Source: Clusia tigrina (Eukaryota; Arthropoda; Insecta; Diptera; Clusiidae). Taken from it: a DNA stretch of 64,000 nt. How positions within the stretch are numbered: the stretch's first letter is position 1; the number at the start of each line of letters is the position of its first letter. Location of the stretch: contig OV050031.1 of assembly GCA_920105625.2 (NCBI GenBank), positions 87,305,995 through 87,369,994 on the forward strand. The letters are read 5' to 3'. Made by a program: the position numbers and the translations under genes. The notes under the pieces were generated by a model. The model searched no databases. It saw only the letters and a program-made list of their open reading frames with translations, and was not told where the DNA came from. Positions 1 through 10,400 of the stretch are shown piece by piece.

Positions 1-1065
1 CGACGCCGACTGAGACGCCGACTGAGGCAGATAGGGGAAGATATAGGCATAGAGAAGGCAGCACACCCCCCAATCGACAGCGGCAGCGACTGAGACGCCT
101 ACAGAGACGCTGACAGAGGCTGCGACACCGACAGAGGCAGATAGGGGTAGATATAGGCATAGAGAAGGCAGCAGACCCTCCAATCGACAGTGGCAGCGGC
201 TGAGATGCCTTCAGAGACGCTAACAGAGGTTGCGACGTCTACTGAGACGCCGACTGAGGCAGATAGGGGTAGATATAAACATTGAGAAGGCAGCAGACCC
301 CCTAATCGACAGCGGCAATGACTGAGACGCCTACAGAGATGCTGACAGAGGCTGCGACGCCGACTGAGACGCCGACTGAGGCAGATAGGGGTAGATATAG
401 GCATAGAGAAGGTAGCAGACTCCCCAATCGACAGCGGCAGCGACTGAGACGCTGACAGCGACAGAGACGCTGACAGAAGCTGTGACGCCGACTGAGGCAG
501 ACAGGGGTAGATATAGGCATAGAGAAGGCATTAGACCCCCCAATCGACAGCGGCAAAGACTGAGACGCCAACAGAGATGCTAACAGAGGCTGCGACGCCG
601 ACTGAGGCAGATAGGGGAAGATATAGGCATAGAGAAGGCAGCAGACTCCCCAATCGACAGCGGCAACGACTGAGATGCTGACAGAGGCTGCGACGCCGAC
701 TGAAGCAGACAGGGGTAGATATAGGCATAGAGAAGGCAACAGACCCCTCAATCGACAGCGGCAGCGACTGAGACGCTAAAAGAGGCTGCGACAGCGACTG
801 AGACGCCGACTGAGGCAAATAGGGGTAGATATAGGCATAGAGAATGCAACAGACCCCCCAATCGACAGCGGCAGAGACTGAGACGCCTACAGAGACGCTG
901 ACAGAGGCTGTGACGCCGACTGAGACGCCGACTGAGGCAGATAGGGGTAGATATAGGCATAGAGAAGGCAGCATACCCAACCAATCAACAGCGGCATCGA
1001 CTGAGATGCATACAGAGACGCTGACAGAGGCTGCGACACCGACTGAGGCAGATAGGGGTAGATAT

Positions 1066-1069
1066 AGGC
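1066..1069. other. Empty LTR insertion site (single AGGC)
   Basis: The sequence GATATAGGCATAGAG is uninterrupted here, with AGGC present once. The upstream monomer (CCAACCAATCAACAGCGGC...) and the downstream monomers (CAGCAGCTGAGATGCC, then ACCACCCAATCG and CCAAGAGAGATG) match those flanking the LTR copies. This is the best visible counterpart of the pre-insertion allele and supports a 4-bp target duplication. Similar empty sites include 49614-49617 and 60767-60770. Confidence 0.8.
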
Positions 1070-1469
1070 ATAGAGAAGGCAGCAGACCCCCCAATCGACA
1101 GCGGCAGCAGCTGAGATGCCTTCAGAGACGCTAACAGAGGCTGCGACGCCTACTGAGACGCCGACTGAGGCAGATAGGGGTAGATATAGGCATTGAGAAG
1201 GCAGCAGACCACCCAATCGACAGCGGCAACGACTGAGACGCCAAGAGAGATGCTGACAGAGGCTGCGACGCCGACTGAGACGCTGATTGAGGCAGATAGG
1301 GGTAGATATAGGCATAGAGAAGGCAGCAGACTCCCCAATCGACAGCGGCAGCGACTGAGATGCTGACAGCGACAGAGACGCTGACAGAGGCTGCGACGCC
1401 GACTGAGGCAGACAGGGGTAGATATAGGCATAGAGAAGGCAACATACCCCCCAATCGACAGCGGCAGCG

Positions 1470-1591
1470 ACTGAGACGCCTACAGAGACGCTAACAGAGG
1501 CTGCGACGCCGACTGAGACGCCGACTGAGGCAGATAGGGGAAGATATAGGCATAGAGAAGGCAGCACTCCCCCCAATCGACAGCGGCAGCG
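1470..1591 (+). repeat. Representative 122-bp satellite monomer
   Basis: Example of the canonical unit, measured from one ACTGAGACGCC to the next. The first half, about 60 bp, is an alternation of hexamers of the ACNGAG and ACGCNG type, so it is itself a degenerate 12-bp tandem repeat. The second half, about 62 bp, is non-repetitive: a purine-rich stretch (GATAGGGG, AGATATAGGCATAGAG), then a run of C residues, then AATCGACAGCGGCA. GC content is about 61% for the consensus. The monomer length modulo 3 is 2, so no reading frame persists across monomers. Strand is given as the orientation shown and is arbitrary. Confidence 0.95.
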
Positions 1592-1812
1592 ACTGAGACG
1601 CCTACAGAGACGCTGACAAAGGCTGCAACGCCGACTGAGGCAGACAGGGGTAGATATAGGCATAGAGAAGGCAACAGACCCCCCCAATCGACAGCGGCAA
1701 AGACTGAGACGCCAACAGAGATGCTAACAGAGGCTGCGACGCCGACTGAGGCAGATAGGGGAAGATATAGGCATGGAGAAGGCAGCAGACTCCCCAATCG
1801 ACAGCGGCAGCG

Positions 1813-1910
1813 ACTGAGACGCTGACAGAGGCTGCGACGCCGACTGAGGCAGACAGGAGTAGATATAGGCACAGAGAAGGCAACAGACCCCCAAATAGAC
1901 AGCGGCAGCG
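1813..1910 (+). repeat. Representative 98-bp short monomer variant
   Basis: Short form lacking two 12-bp modules relative to the 122-bp unit: the CCTACAGAGACG module and one ACGCCGACTGAG module. The invariant half is kept. It ends in CCCCCAAATAGACAGCGG, a diagnostic variant that recurs near 3460, 5190, 10765, 14125, 22990 and 42555. It shows that monomer lengths differ in steps of 12 bp. Confidence 0.85.
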
Positions 1911-4900
1911 ACTGAGACGCCGACTGAGGCAGATAGGGATAGATATAGGCACAGAAAAGGCAGCAGACCCCCCAATCGACACAGGCAGCGACTGAGACGC
2001 CTACAGAGACGCTGACAAAGGCTGCAACGCCGATTGAGACGCCGACTGAGGCAGATAGGGGTAGATATTGGCATAGAGAATGCAACAGACCGCCAATCGA
2101 CAGCGGCAGAGACTGAGACGCCTACAGAGACGCTGACAGAGGCTGCGACGCCGACTGAGACGCTGACTGAGGCAGATAGGGGTAGATATAGGCATAGAGA
2201 AGCCAGCAGAACTCACAATCAACAGCGGCAGCTACTGAAATGCCTACAGGGGCGCTGACAGAGGCTGCGACGCCGACTGAGACGCCGACTGAGGCAAATA
2301 GGGGTAGATATAGGCATAGAGAATGCAACAGACCCCCCAATCGACAGCGGCAGAGACTGAGACGCCTACAGAGACCCTGACAGAGGCTGCGACGCCGACT
2401 GAGACGCCGACTGAGACGCCGACTGAGGCAGATAGTGGTAGATATAGGCATAGAGAATGCAACAGACCCCCGCAATCGATAGCGGTACCAACTGAGAGGC
2501 CTACAGAGACTCAGACGTCGACTGAGGCAGATACGGTTAGATATAGGCATAGAGAAGGCAGCATACCCCCCAATCGACAGCGGAAGCAACAGGGACGCTT
2601 ACAGAAACGCTGACAGAGGCTGCGACGCCTACTGAGACGCCGACTGAGGCAGATAGGGGTAGATATAGGCATAGAGAAGGCATCATACCCAACCAATCAA
2701 CAGCGGCATCGACTGAGATGCCTACAGAGACGCTGACAGAGGCTGCGACACCGACTGCGGCAGATAGGGGTAGATATAGGCATAGAGAAGGCAGCAGACC
2801 CCCAATCGACAGCGGCAGCGGCTGAGATGCCTTCAGAGACGCTAACAGAGGTTGCGACGTCTACTGAGACGCCGACTGAGGCAGATAGGGGTAGATATAA
2901 GCATTGAGAAGGCAGCAGACCCCCTAATCGACAGCGGCAATGACTGAGACGCCTACAGAGATGCTGACAGAGGCTGCATAGAGGCTGAGGCATAGAGAAG
3001 GTAGCAGACTCCCCAATCGACAGCGGCAGCGACTGAGACGCTGACAGCGACAGAGATGCTGACAGAGGCTGCGACGCCGACTGAGGCAGACAGGGGTTGA
3101 TATAGGCATAGAGAAGGCATTAGACCCCCCAATCGACAGCGGCAAAGACTGAGACGCCTACAGAGACGCTAAAAGAGGCTGCGACAGCGACTGAGACGCC
3201 GACTGAGGCAGATAGGGCTAGATATAGGCACAGAAAAGGCAGCAGACCCCCAATCGACAGCGGCAGCGACTGAGACGCCTACAGAGACGCTGACAGAGAC
3301 TACGACGCCGACTGAGGCAGATAGGGGAAGATATAGGCATAGAGAAGGCAGCAGACTCCCCAATCGACAGCGGCAGCGACGGAGACGCTGACAGAGGCTG
3401 CGACGCCGACTGAGTCAGACAGGGGTAGATATAGGCATAGAGAAGGCAACAGACCCCCAAATAGACAGCGGCAGCGACTGAGACGCCTACAGAGACGCTA
3501 AAAGAGGCTGCGACAGCGACTGAGACGCCGACTGAGGCAGATAGGGCTAGATATAGGCACAGAAAAGGCAGCAGACCCCCCAATCGACAGCGGCAGCGAC
3601 TGAGACGCCTACAGAGACGCTGACAAAGGCTGCGACGCCGACTGAGACGCTGACTGAGGCAGATAGGGGTAGATATAGGCATAGAGAAGGCAGCAGAACC
3701 CACAATCAACAGCGGCAGCTACTGAAATGCCTACAGGGGCGCTGACAGAGGCTGCGACGCCGACTGAGACGCCGGCTGAGACGCCGACTGAGGCAGATAG
3801 GGGTAGATATAGGCATAGAGAATGCAACAGACCCCCGCAATCGATAGCGGTACCAACTGAGAGGCCTACAGAGATGCTGACAGAGACTACGACGCCTCCT
3901 GAGACGCCGACTGAGACGCCGACTGAGGCAGAGAGGGGTAGATATAGGCATAGAGAAGGCACCAGACCCCCCAATCGACAGCGGCAACGACTGAGACGCC
4001 TACAGGGACTCTGACATAGGCTGCGACGCCGACTCAGACGTCACTGAGGCAGATAGGGTTAGATATAGGCATAGAGAAGGCAGCAGACCCCCCAATCGAC
4101 AGCGCAAGCAACTGGGACGCTTACAGAAACGCTGACAGAGGCTGCGACGCCTACTGAGACGTCGACTGAGGCAGATAGGGGTAGATATAGGCATAGAGAA
4201 GTCAGCACACCCCCCAGTCGACAGCGGCAGCGACTGAGACGCCTACAGAGACGCTGACAGAGGCTGCGACACCGACTGAGGCAGATAGGGGTAGATATAG
4301 GCATAGAGAAGGCAGCAGACCCCCCAATCGACAGTGGCAGCGGCTGAGATGCCTTCAGAGACGCTAACAGAGGTTGCGACGCCTACTGAGACGCCGACTG
4401 AGGCAGATAGGGGTAGATATAAGCATTGAGAAAGCAGCAGACCCCCCAATCGACAGCGGCAATGACTGAGACGCAAACAGAGATGCTGACAGAGGCTGCG
4501 ACGCCGACAGAGACGCCGACTGAGGCAGATAGGGGTAGATATAGGCATAGAGAAGGCAGCAGACCCCCCAATCGGCAGCGGCAGCGACTGAGACGCCTAC
4601 AGAGACGCTAAAAGAGGCTGCGACAGCGACTGAGACGCCGACTGAGGCAGATAGGGCTAGATATAGGCACAGAAAAGGCAGCAGACCCCCCAATCGACAG
4701 CGGCAGCGACTGAGACGCCTACAGAGACGCTGACAAAGGCTGCAACGCCGACTGAGGCAGACAGGGGTAGATATAGGCATAGAGAAGGCAACAGACCCCC
4801 CAATCGACAGCGGCAAAGACTGAGACGCCAACAGAGATGCTAACAGAGGCTGCGACGCCGACTGAGACGCCGACTGAGGCAGATAGGGGAAGATATAGGC

Positions 4901-5767
4901 ATAGAGAAGGTAGCAGAACCCACAATCAACAGCGGCAGCTACTGAAATGCCTACAGGGGCGCTGACAGAGGCTGCGACGCCGACTGAGACGCCGACTGAG
5001 ACGCCGACTGAGACGCCGACTGAGGCAGAGAGGGGTAGATATAGGCATAGAGAAGGCACCAGACCCCCCAATCGACAGCGGCAACGACTGAGACGCCTAC
5101 AGGGACTCTGACATAGGCTGCGACGCCGACTAAGACGTCGACTGAGGCAGATAGGGTTAGATATAGGCATAGAGAAGGCAGCAGACCCCCAAATAGACAG
5201 CGGCAGCGACTGAGACGCCTACAGAGACGCTAAAAGAGGCTGCGACAGCGACTGAGACGCCGACTGAGGCAGATAGGGGTAGATATAGGCATAGAGAAGG
5301 CAGCAGAACCCACAATCAACAGCGGCAGCTACTGAAATGCCTACAGGGGCGCTGACAGAGGCTGCGACGCCGACTGAGACGCCGACTGAGGCAGAGAGGG
5401 GTAGATATAGGCATAGAGAAGGCACCAGACCCCCCAATCGACAGCGGCAACGACTGAGACGCCTACAGGGACTCTGACATAGGCTGCGACGCCGACTCAG
5501 ACGTCGACTTAGGCAGATAGGGTTAGATATAGGCATAGAGAAGGTAGCAGACCCCCCAATCGACAGCGCAAGCAACTGGGACGCTTACAGAAACGCTGAC
5601 AGAGGCTGCGACGCCTACTGAGACGTCGACTGAGGCAGATAGGGGTAGATATAGGCATAGAGAAGGCAGCATACCCAACCAATCAACAGCGGCATCGACT
5701 GAGATGCCTACAGAGACGCTGACAGAGGCTGCCACACCGACTGAGGCAGATAGGGGTAGATATAGGC
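1900..5767. repeat. Long-range duplicated segment, copy A (pairs with about 23030-26294)
   Basis: Monomer order and diagnostic variants of this stretch recur at about 23030-26294, with scattered insertions and deletions of whole monomers or 12-bp units. Shared markers include GATATTGGCATAGAG (about 2071 and 23211), CCTCCTGAGACGCC (about 3896 and 24171), AGAAGTCAGCACACC (about 4197 and 24474) and AAGGTAGCAGACCCC next to the LTR. Both copies end in an LTR whose first base is A rather than T. Boundaries are approximate. Confidence 0.7.
5764..5767. repeat. Target-site duplication AGGC, left copy of LTR1
   Basis: AGGC ends the left satellite flank, and AGGC at 7159-7162 begins the right flank. 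The uninterrupted monomer has a single AGGC. The same pair flanks the other five LTR copies: 14869-14872 and 16264-16267; 17943-17946 and 19332-19335; 26291-26294 and 27547-27550; 31978-31981 and 33373-33376; 37814-37817 and 39209-39212. Confidence 0.85.
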
Positions 5768-5925
5768 AGTAACTACTCTTTTTTATAGCTGGGGTAAAAC
5801 TCAGCGGCTCCAGGGGTCGTGTACAGAAAATTATCAAAAGTCCTGCGAGTTATATTAACAATAGCGTATTTATTTAATATAATGATGGGGAGCTCTTGCT
5901 CGAAACATTTCTATTTTCTTAATTC

Positions 5926-5937
5926 TATATAAATAAA
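5926..5937 (+). promoter_or_regulatory. TATA-box / AATAAA-like element of the LTR
   Basis: TATATAAATA at 5926-5935 overlaps AATAAA at 5932-5937, 158 bp from the LTR start. It could be the promoter TATA box, the polyadenylation signal, or both, and its position suits an LTR core. The same motif starts at 15031, 26453, 32140 and 37976. In LTR3 (18105) it is mutated to TATCTAAATA. Confidence 0.45.
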
Positions 5938-5974
5938 CTTGCTTAGTGTATACTTGTTTGCCTGTCTCTACGTC

Positions 5975-5984
5975 CCGGTAAGTA
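5975..5984 (+). promoter_or_regulatory. Splice-donor-like site in the LTR
   Basis: CCGGTAAGTA, with GT at 5978-5979, matches the eukaryotic 5' splice-site consensus closely and lies about 50 bp after the TATA-like box. If the LTR promoter is active, this could be the donor of a leader exon. It is present at the same offset in all six copies. No acceptor can be assigned. Confidence 0.35.
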
Positions 5985-5995
5985 TGTGTCTCTGT

Positions 5996-6040
5996 GACTC
6001 AGTGGGAGAACGATTAAAAACCAGAGGCTCTCACTGAGTT
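5996..6040 (+). other. LTR1 hairpin 1
   Basis: A 13-bp stem (GACTCAGTGGGAG at 5996-6008 with CTCTCACTGAGTT at 6028-6040), fully paired if G-U wobbles are allowed. It closes a 19-nt loop AACGATTAAAAACCAGAGG. Confidence 0.8.
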
Positions 6041-6056
6041 CCTATGGTCTCGGTAT

Positions 6057-6102
6057 GACTTAGTGGGAAAAGGATTAAAGAACAAGAGGTTCCCCCTAAG
6101 TC
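6057..6102 (+). other. LTR1 hairpin 2 (divergent loop)
   Basis: Stem GACTTAGTGGGAA (6057-6069) with TTCCCCCTAAGTC (6090-6102), 12 of 13 positions paired. The 20-nt loop AAGGATTAAAGAACAAGAGG is a diverged version of the loop shared by hairpins 1, 3 and 4. Relative to hairpin 1 the stem has changed C-G to U-A at position 5 and G-C to A-U at position 13, on both arms. Confidence 0.75.
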
Positions 6103-6132
6103 CCTAAGTCTCAGTTGCGTATGTGTCTCAGT

Positions 6133-6177
6133 GATTCAGTGGGAGAACGATTAAAAACCAGAGGCTCTCACTGAATC
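6133..6177 (+). other. LTR1 hairpin 3
   Basis: Stem GATTCAGTGGGAG (6133-6145) with CTCTCACTGAATC (6165-6177), 13 of 13 paired with one G-U. The loop is identical to hairpin 1. Position 3 is U-A here against C-G in hairpin 1, a two-sided compensatory change. Confidence 0.8.
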
Positions 6178-6199
6178 CCTGTAGTCTCTGTCTGTGTAT

Positions 6200-6244
6200 G
6201 GCTTAGCGAGAAAACGATTAAAAACCAGAGGTTCTCGCTAGGCT
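6200..6244 (+). other. LTR1 hairpin 4
   Basis: Stem GGCTTAGCGAGAA (6200-6212) with TTCTCGCTAGGCT (6232-6244), fully paired with wobbles at positions 1 and 4. The loop is identical to hairpins 1 and 3. Compared with hairpin 1 the stem has compensatory differences at positions 2 (A-U to G-C), 5 (C-G to U-A), 8 (U-A to C-G), 10 (G-U to A-U) and 13 (G-C to A-U). Confidence 0.8.
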
Positions 6245-6413
6245 TTCTGTGTTCGTATGGTACTTTGTAGAGCTGTTGCTAGTCAGGATGCTGGTGATCG
6301 ACGAAGAGACCTACTGCCTGGGCTACGTGGTTTATATAGTCCCAGGTCGCAGCGGCTGACACATGTTGTTATTGGTAGGCCACCGTTGTGTGATTTTACT
6401 TCCGTTGGCCAGT

Positions 6414-6478
6414 AGTCGATTGTTGTTGTTGTGGCAGGCCTGTTGTTGTTGCAGTCAGGCTTGTTGGTGTTGCAGTCT
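6414..6478 (+). repeat. GTT-rich low-complexity tract in the LTR
   Basis: Repeated TTGTTGTTG and TGTTGTTGTTGCAG-type stretches separated by GGCAGGCC and CAGGC. This simple-sequence tract causes a short apparent open frame here. It is present in all six LTR copies. Confidence 0.6.
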
Positions 6479-7453
6479 TTTGCCCTTGGGCCACCTTCAA
6501 CTTCTGGTGGTCAGCCACCTCGCTCCAACGGTCCCTGGTTAGCCTGCAGTATTGTTGCCTGCCAGCAGCGCTGTCCGGAATCCTGTAGTGGTGTTGTTGT
6601 TAAATATTTAATTTAACTGACAACCAGCATTTCATTTGTATTCCTCCTTCTGCTTTGTACTTGCCGGCCGTTGGCGTGGTGGTGGTTCTGTCGTTGTCCC
6701 TCTTGTGCTTCGCTCTCGTTTCTTCGTGTTGTTGGTGTAAGATTTCCGAGTGAGCGCACTCGGCAAATTCCACCGCTGAGTTCGTGCACTCACCTTCTCT
6801 TGTCCGGCATGTATTTGTTGTATTCCTCGTCGCTGTGTTTTGTTCCTCGCTCTTTGCAAGCATAGCGCTGATTGGCAAGATCGTTGGCTGTGGTGGTCGT
6901 TTTTTTGTTATAATTGCTATTATTCCAACTGGTCTAATATGCTGCTACTGATCTGCGCTCCTACCACGGCCGCGCTAATTGGTTACAATGCATGTAGTTC
7001 TTTTCGTTAGGTTCTCACTGCAGTTGTTTCGGTTGGCATTGTGGGCGTTTCCAAGCTGCAATTATTCGATCTGTTCATGATGGTGTTTGTGTGTGTTTAG
7101 TGACTCTGTCACCTGTGGTGTGGACCAAAATTTCCCACAGAAGATTCTGGTTCTTACAAGGCATAGAGAAGGCAGCAGACCCCCCAATCGACAGCGGCAG
7201 CAGCTGAGATGCCTTCAGAGACGCTAACAGAGGCTGCGACGCCTACTGAGACGCCGACTGAGGCCGATAGGGGTAGATATAGGCATTGAGAAGGCAGCAG
7301 ACCACCCAATCGACAGCGGCAACGACTGAGACGCCAAGAGAGATGCTGACAGGGGCTGCGACGCCGACTGAGACGCTGATTGAGGCAGATAGGGGTAGAT
7401 ATAGGCATAGTGAAGGCAGCAGACTCCCCAATCGACAGCGGCAGCGACTGAGA

Positions 7454-10400
7454 TGCTGACAGCGACAGAGACGCTGACAGAGGCTGCGACGCCGACTGAG
7501 GCAGACAGGGGTAGATATAGGCATAGAGAAGGCAACATACCCCCCAATCGACAGCGGCAGCGACTGAGACGCCTACAGAGACGCTAACAGAGGCTGCGAC
7601 GCCGACTGAGACGCCGACTGAGACGCCGACTGAGGCAGATAGGGGAAGATATAGGCATAGAGAAGGCAGCACACCCCCCAATCGACAGCGGCAGCGACTG
7701 AGACGCCTACAGAGACGCTGACAGAGGCTGCGACACCGACTGAGGCAGATAGGGGTAGATATAGGCATAGAGTAGGCAGCAGACCCCCCAATCGACAGCG
7801 GCAGCGGCTGAGATGCCTTCAGAGACGCTAACAGAGGTTGCGACGTCTACTGAGACGCCGACTGAGGCAGATAGGGGTAGATATAGGCATAGAGAATACA
7901 ACAGACCCCCCAATCGACAGCGGCAGAGACTGAGACGCCTACAGAGACGCTGACAGAGGCTGCGACGCCGACTGAGACGCCGACTGAGACGCCGACTGAG
8001 GCAGATAGGGGTAGATATAGGCATAGAGAATGCAACAGACCCCCGCGATCGATAGCGGTACCAACTGAGAGGCCTACAGAGACGCTGACAGAGACCACGA
8101 CGCCGACTGAGACGCCGACTGAGACGCCGACTGAGGCAGAGAGGGGTAGATATAGGCATAGAGAAGGCACCAGACCCCCCCAATGGACAACGGCAACGAC
8201 TGAGACGCCTACAGAGACTCTGACAGAGGCTGCGACGCCGACTCAGACGTCGACTGAGGCAGATAGGGTTAGATATAGGCATAGAGAAGGCAGCAGACCC
8301 CCCCAATCGACAGCGGAAGTAACTGGGTCGCTTACAGAAACGCTGACAGAGGCTGCGACGGCTACTGAGGCAGATAGGGGTAGATATAGGCATAGAGAAG
8401 GCAGCATACCCAACCAATCAACAGCGGCATCGACTGAGACGCCTACAGAGACGCTGACAGAGGCTGCGACACCGACTGAGGCAGATAGGGGCATAGAGAA
8501 GGCAGCAGACCCCCCAATCGACAGCGGCAGCAGCTGAGATGCCTTCAGAGACGCTAACAGAGGCTGCGACGCCTACTGAGACGCCGACTGAGGCAGATAG
8601 GGGTAGATATAGGCATTGAGAAGGCAGCAGACCCCCCAATCGACAGCGGCAACGACTGAGACGCCAACAGAGATGTTGACAGAGGCTGCGACACCGACTG
8701 AGACGCTGATTTAGGCAGATAGGGGTAGATATAGGCATAGAGAAGGCAGCAGACTCCTCAATCGACAGCGGCAGCGACTGAGATGCTGACAGCGTCAGAG
8801 ACGCTGACAGAGGCTGCGACGCCGACTGAGGCAGACAGGGGTAGATATAGGCATAGAGAAGGCAACATACCCTCAAATCGACAGCGGCAGCGACTGAGAC
8901 GCCTACAGAGACGCTAACAGAGGCTGCGACGCCGACTGAGACGCCGACTGAGGCAGATAGGGGTAGATATAGGCATAGGGAAGGCAGCAGACCCCCCAAT
9001 CGACAGCGGCAGCGGCTGAGATGCCTTCAGAGACGTTAACAGAGGTTGCGACGCCTACTGAGACGCCGACTGAGGCAGATAGGGGTAGATATAAGCATTG
9101 AGAAGGCAGCAGACCCCCAATCGACAGCGGCAATGAATGAGACGCCAACAGAGATGCTGACAGAGGCTGCGACGCCGACTGAGACGCCGACTGAGGCAGA
9201 TAGGGGTAGATATAGGCATAGAGAAGGCAGCAGACTCCTCAATCGACAGCGGCAGCGACTGAGACGCTGACAGCGACAGAGACGCCGACAGAGGCTGCGA
9301 CGCCGACAGAGGCTGCGACGCCGACTGAGGCAGACAGGGTAGATATAGGCATAGAGAAGGCAACAGACCCCCCAATCGGCAGCGGCAGCGACTGAGACGC
9401 CTACAGAGACGCTAAAAGAGGCTGCGACAGCGACTGAGACGCCGACTGAGACAGATAGGGCTAGATATAGGCACAGAAAAGGCAGCAGACCCCCCAATCG
9501 ACAGCGGCAGCGACTGAGACGCCTACAGAGACGCTGACAAAGGCTGCAACGCCGACTGAGGCAGGCAGGGGTAGATATAGGCATAGAGAAGGCAACAGAC
9601 CCCCCAAACGACAGCGGCAAAGACTGAGACGCAAACAGAGATGCTAACAGTGGCTGCGACACCGACTGAGACGCTGATTTAGGCGGATAGGGGTAGATAT
9701 AGGCATAGAGAAGGCAGCAGACTCCCCAATCGACAGCGGCAGCGACTGAGATGCTGACATCGACAGAGACGCTGACAGAGGCTGCGACGCCGACTGAGGC
9801 TGACAGGGGTAGATATAGGCATAGAGAAGGCAACATACCAGCAAATCGACAGCGGCAGCGACTGAGACGCTTACAGAGACGCTAACAGAGGCTGCGACGC
9901 CGACTGAGACGCCGACTGAGGCAGATAGGGGAAGATATAGGCATAGAGAAGGCAGCACACCCCCCCAATCGACAGCGGCAGCGACTGAGACGCCAACAGA
10001 GACGTTAACAGAGGTTGCGACGCCTACTGATACGCCGACTGAGGCAGATAGGGGTAGATATAAGCATTGAGAACGCAGCAGACCCCCCAATCGACAGCGG
10101 CAATGAATGAGACGCCAACAGAGATGCTGACAGAGGCTGCGACGCCGACTGAGACGCCGACTGAGGCAGATAGGGGTAGATATAGGCATAGAGAAGGCAG
10201 CAGACTCCTCAATCGACAGCGGCAGCGACTGAGACGCTGACAGCGACAGAGACGCCGACAGAGGCTGCGACGCCGACTGAGGCAGACAGGGGTAGATATA
10301 GGCATAGAGAAGGCAACAGACCCCCCAATCGGCAGCGGCAGCGACTGAGACGCCTACAGAGACGCTAAAAGAGTCTGCGACAGCGACTGAGACGCCGACT

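Larger units (their letters stand above)
1..5767. repeat. Satellite array segment 1, upstream of LTR1
   Basis: Continuous head-to-tail satellite of about 98-134 bp monomers with no unique sequence. It contains an empty copy of the later LTR insertion site at 1066-1069. It also holds a short deletion-scarred monomer near 2968-3000, where most of the invariant half is lost. The last monomers before LTR1 run in a fixed order: one carrying ACTGAAATGCCTACAGGGG, one with CTACAGGGACTCTGACATAG, one with CAAGCAACTGGGACGC, and one with CCAACCAATCAACAGCGGC. The same order precedes all six LTR copies. No gene is visible. The open frames are explained by sparse stop codons in the repeat. Confidence 0.97.
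5768..7158 (+). mobile_element. Solo-LTR-like insertion, copy 1 (1391 bp)
   Basis: Non-satellite block, AT-richer than its surroundings, inserted inside a monomer. Its ends in the other copies are TGTAACTACTC and GGTTCTTACA, the TG...CA termini of LTR retrotransposons with a 5-bp TGTAA/TTACA inverted end. Here the first base is A instead of T. It is flanked by a 4-bp AGGC duplication. It contains TATATAAATA/AATAAA at 5926-5937, a splice-donor-like GGTAAGTATG near 5977, and four hairpins at 5996-6244. There is no internal retroelement region (gag, pol, primer-binding site), so it reads as a solo LTR. A non-autonomous DNA element is less likely. Family unknown (Ty3/gypsy or BEL possible). Short open frames inside it resemble nothing I recognise. 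Confidence 0.72.

Noticed and set aside
3839..3856. ATCGATAGCGGTACC as a specific protein-binding site (e.g. CENP-B box-like)
   Set aside because: It is a variant limited to one monomer subfamily and does not resemble the CENP-B box. No other support.
1..5767. CRISPR array
   Set aside because: Repeats are directly tandem with no unique spacers, units are about 122 bp, and no cas-like genes are present.
6431..6865. Short open frames on both strands inside the LTR as retroelement or host genes
   Set aside because: They are 61-92 codons, mutually overlapping, partly in GTT-rich low-complexity sequence, altered by the 2-bp deletion in LTR4, and match no family I recognise.
5768..7158. DNA transposon with terminal inverted repeats
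   Set aside because: The inverted ends are only 5 bp (TGTAA/TTACA) and fit the TG...CA termini of an LTR. A TATA-like box and donor site fit an LTR better. Not fully excluded.
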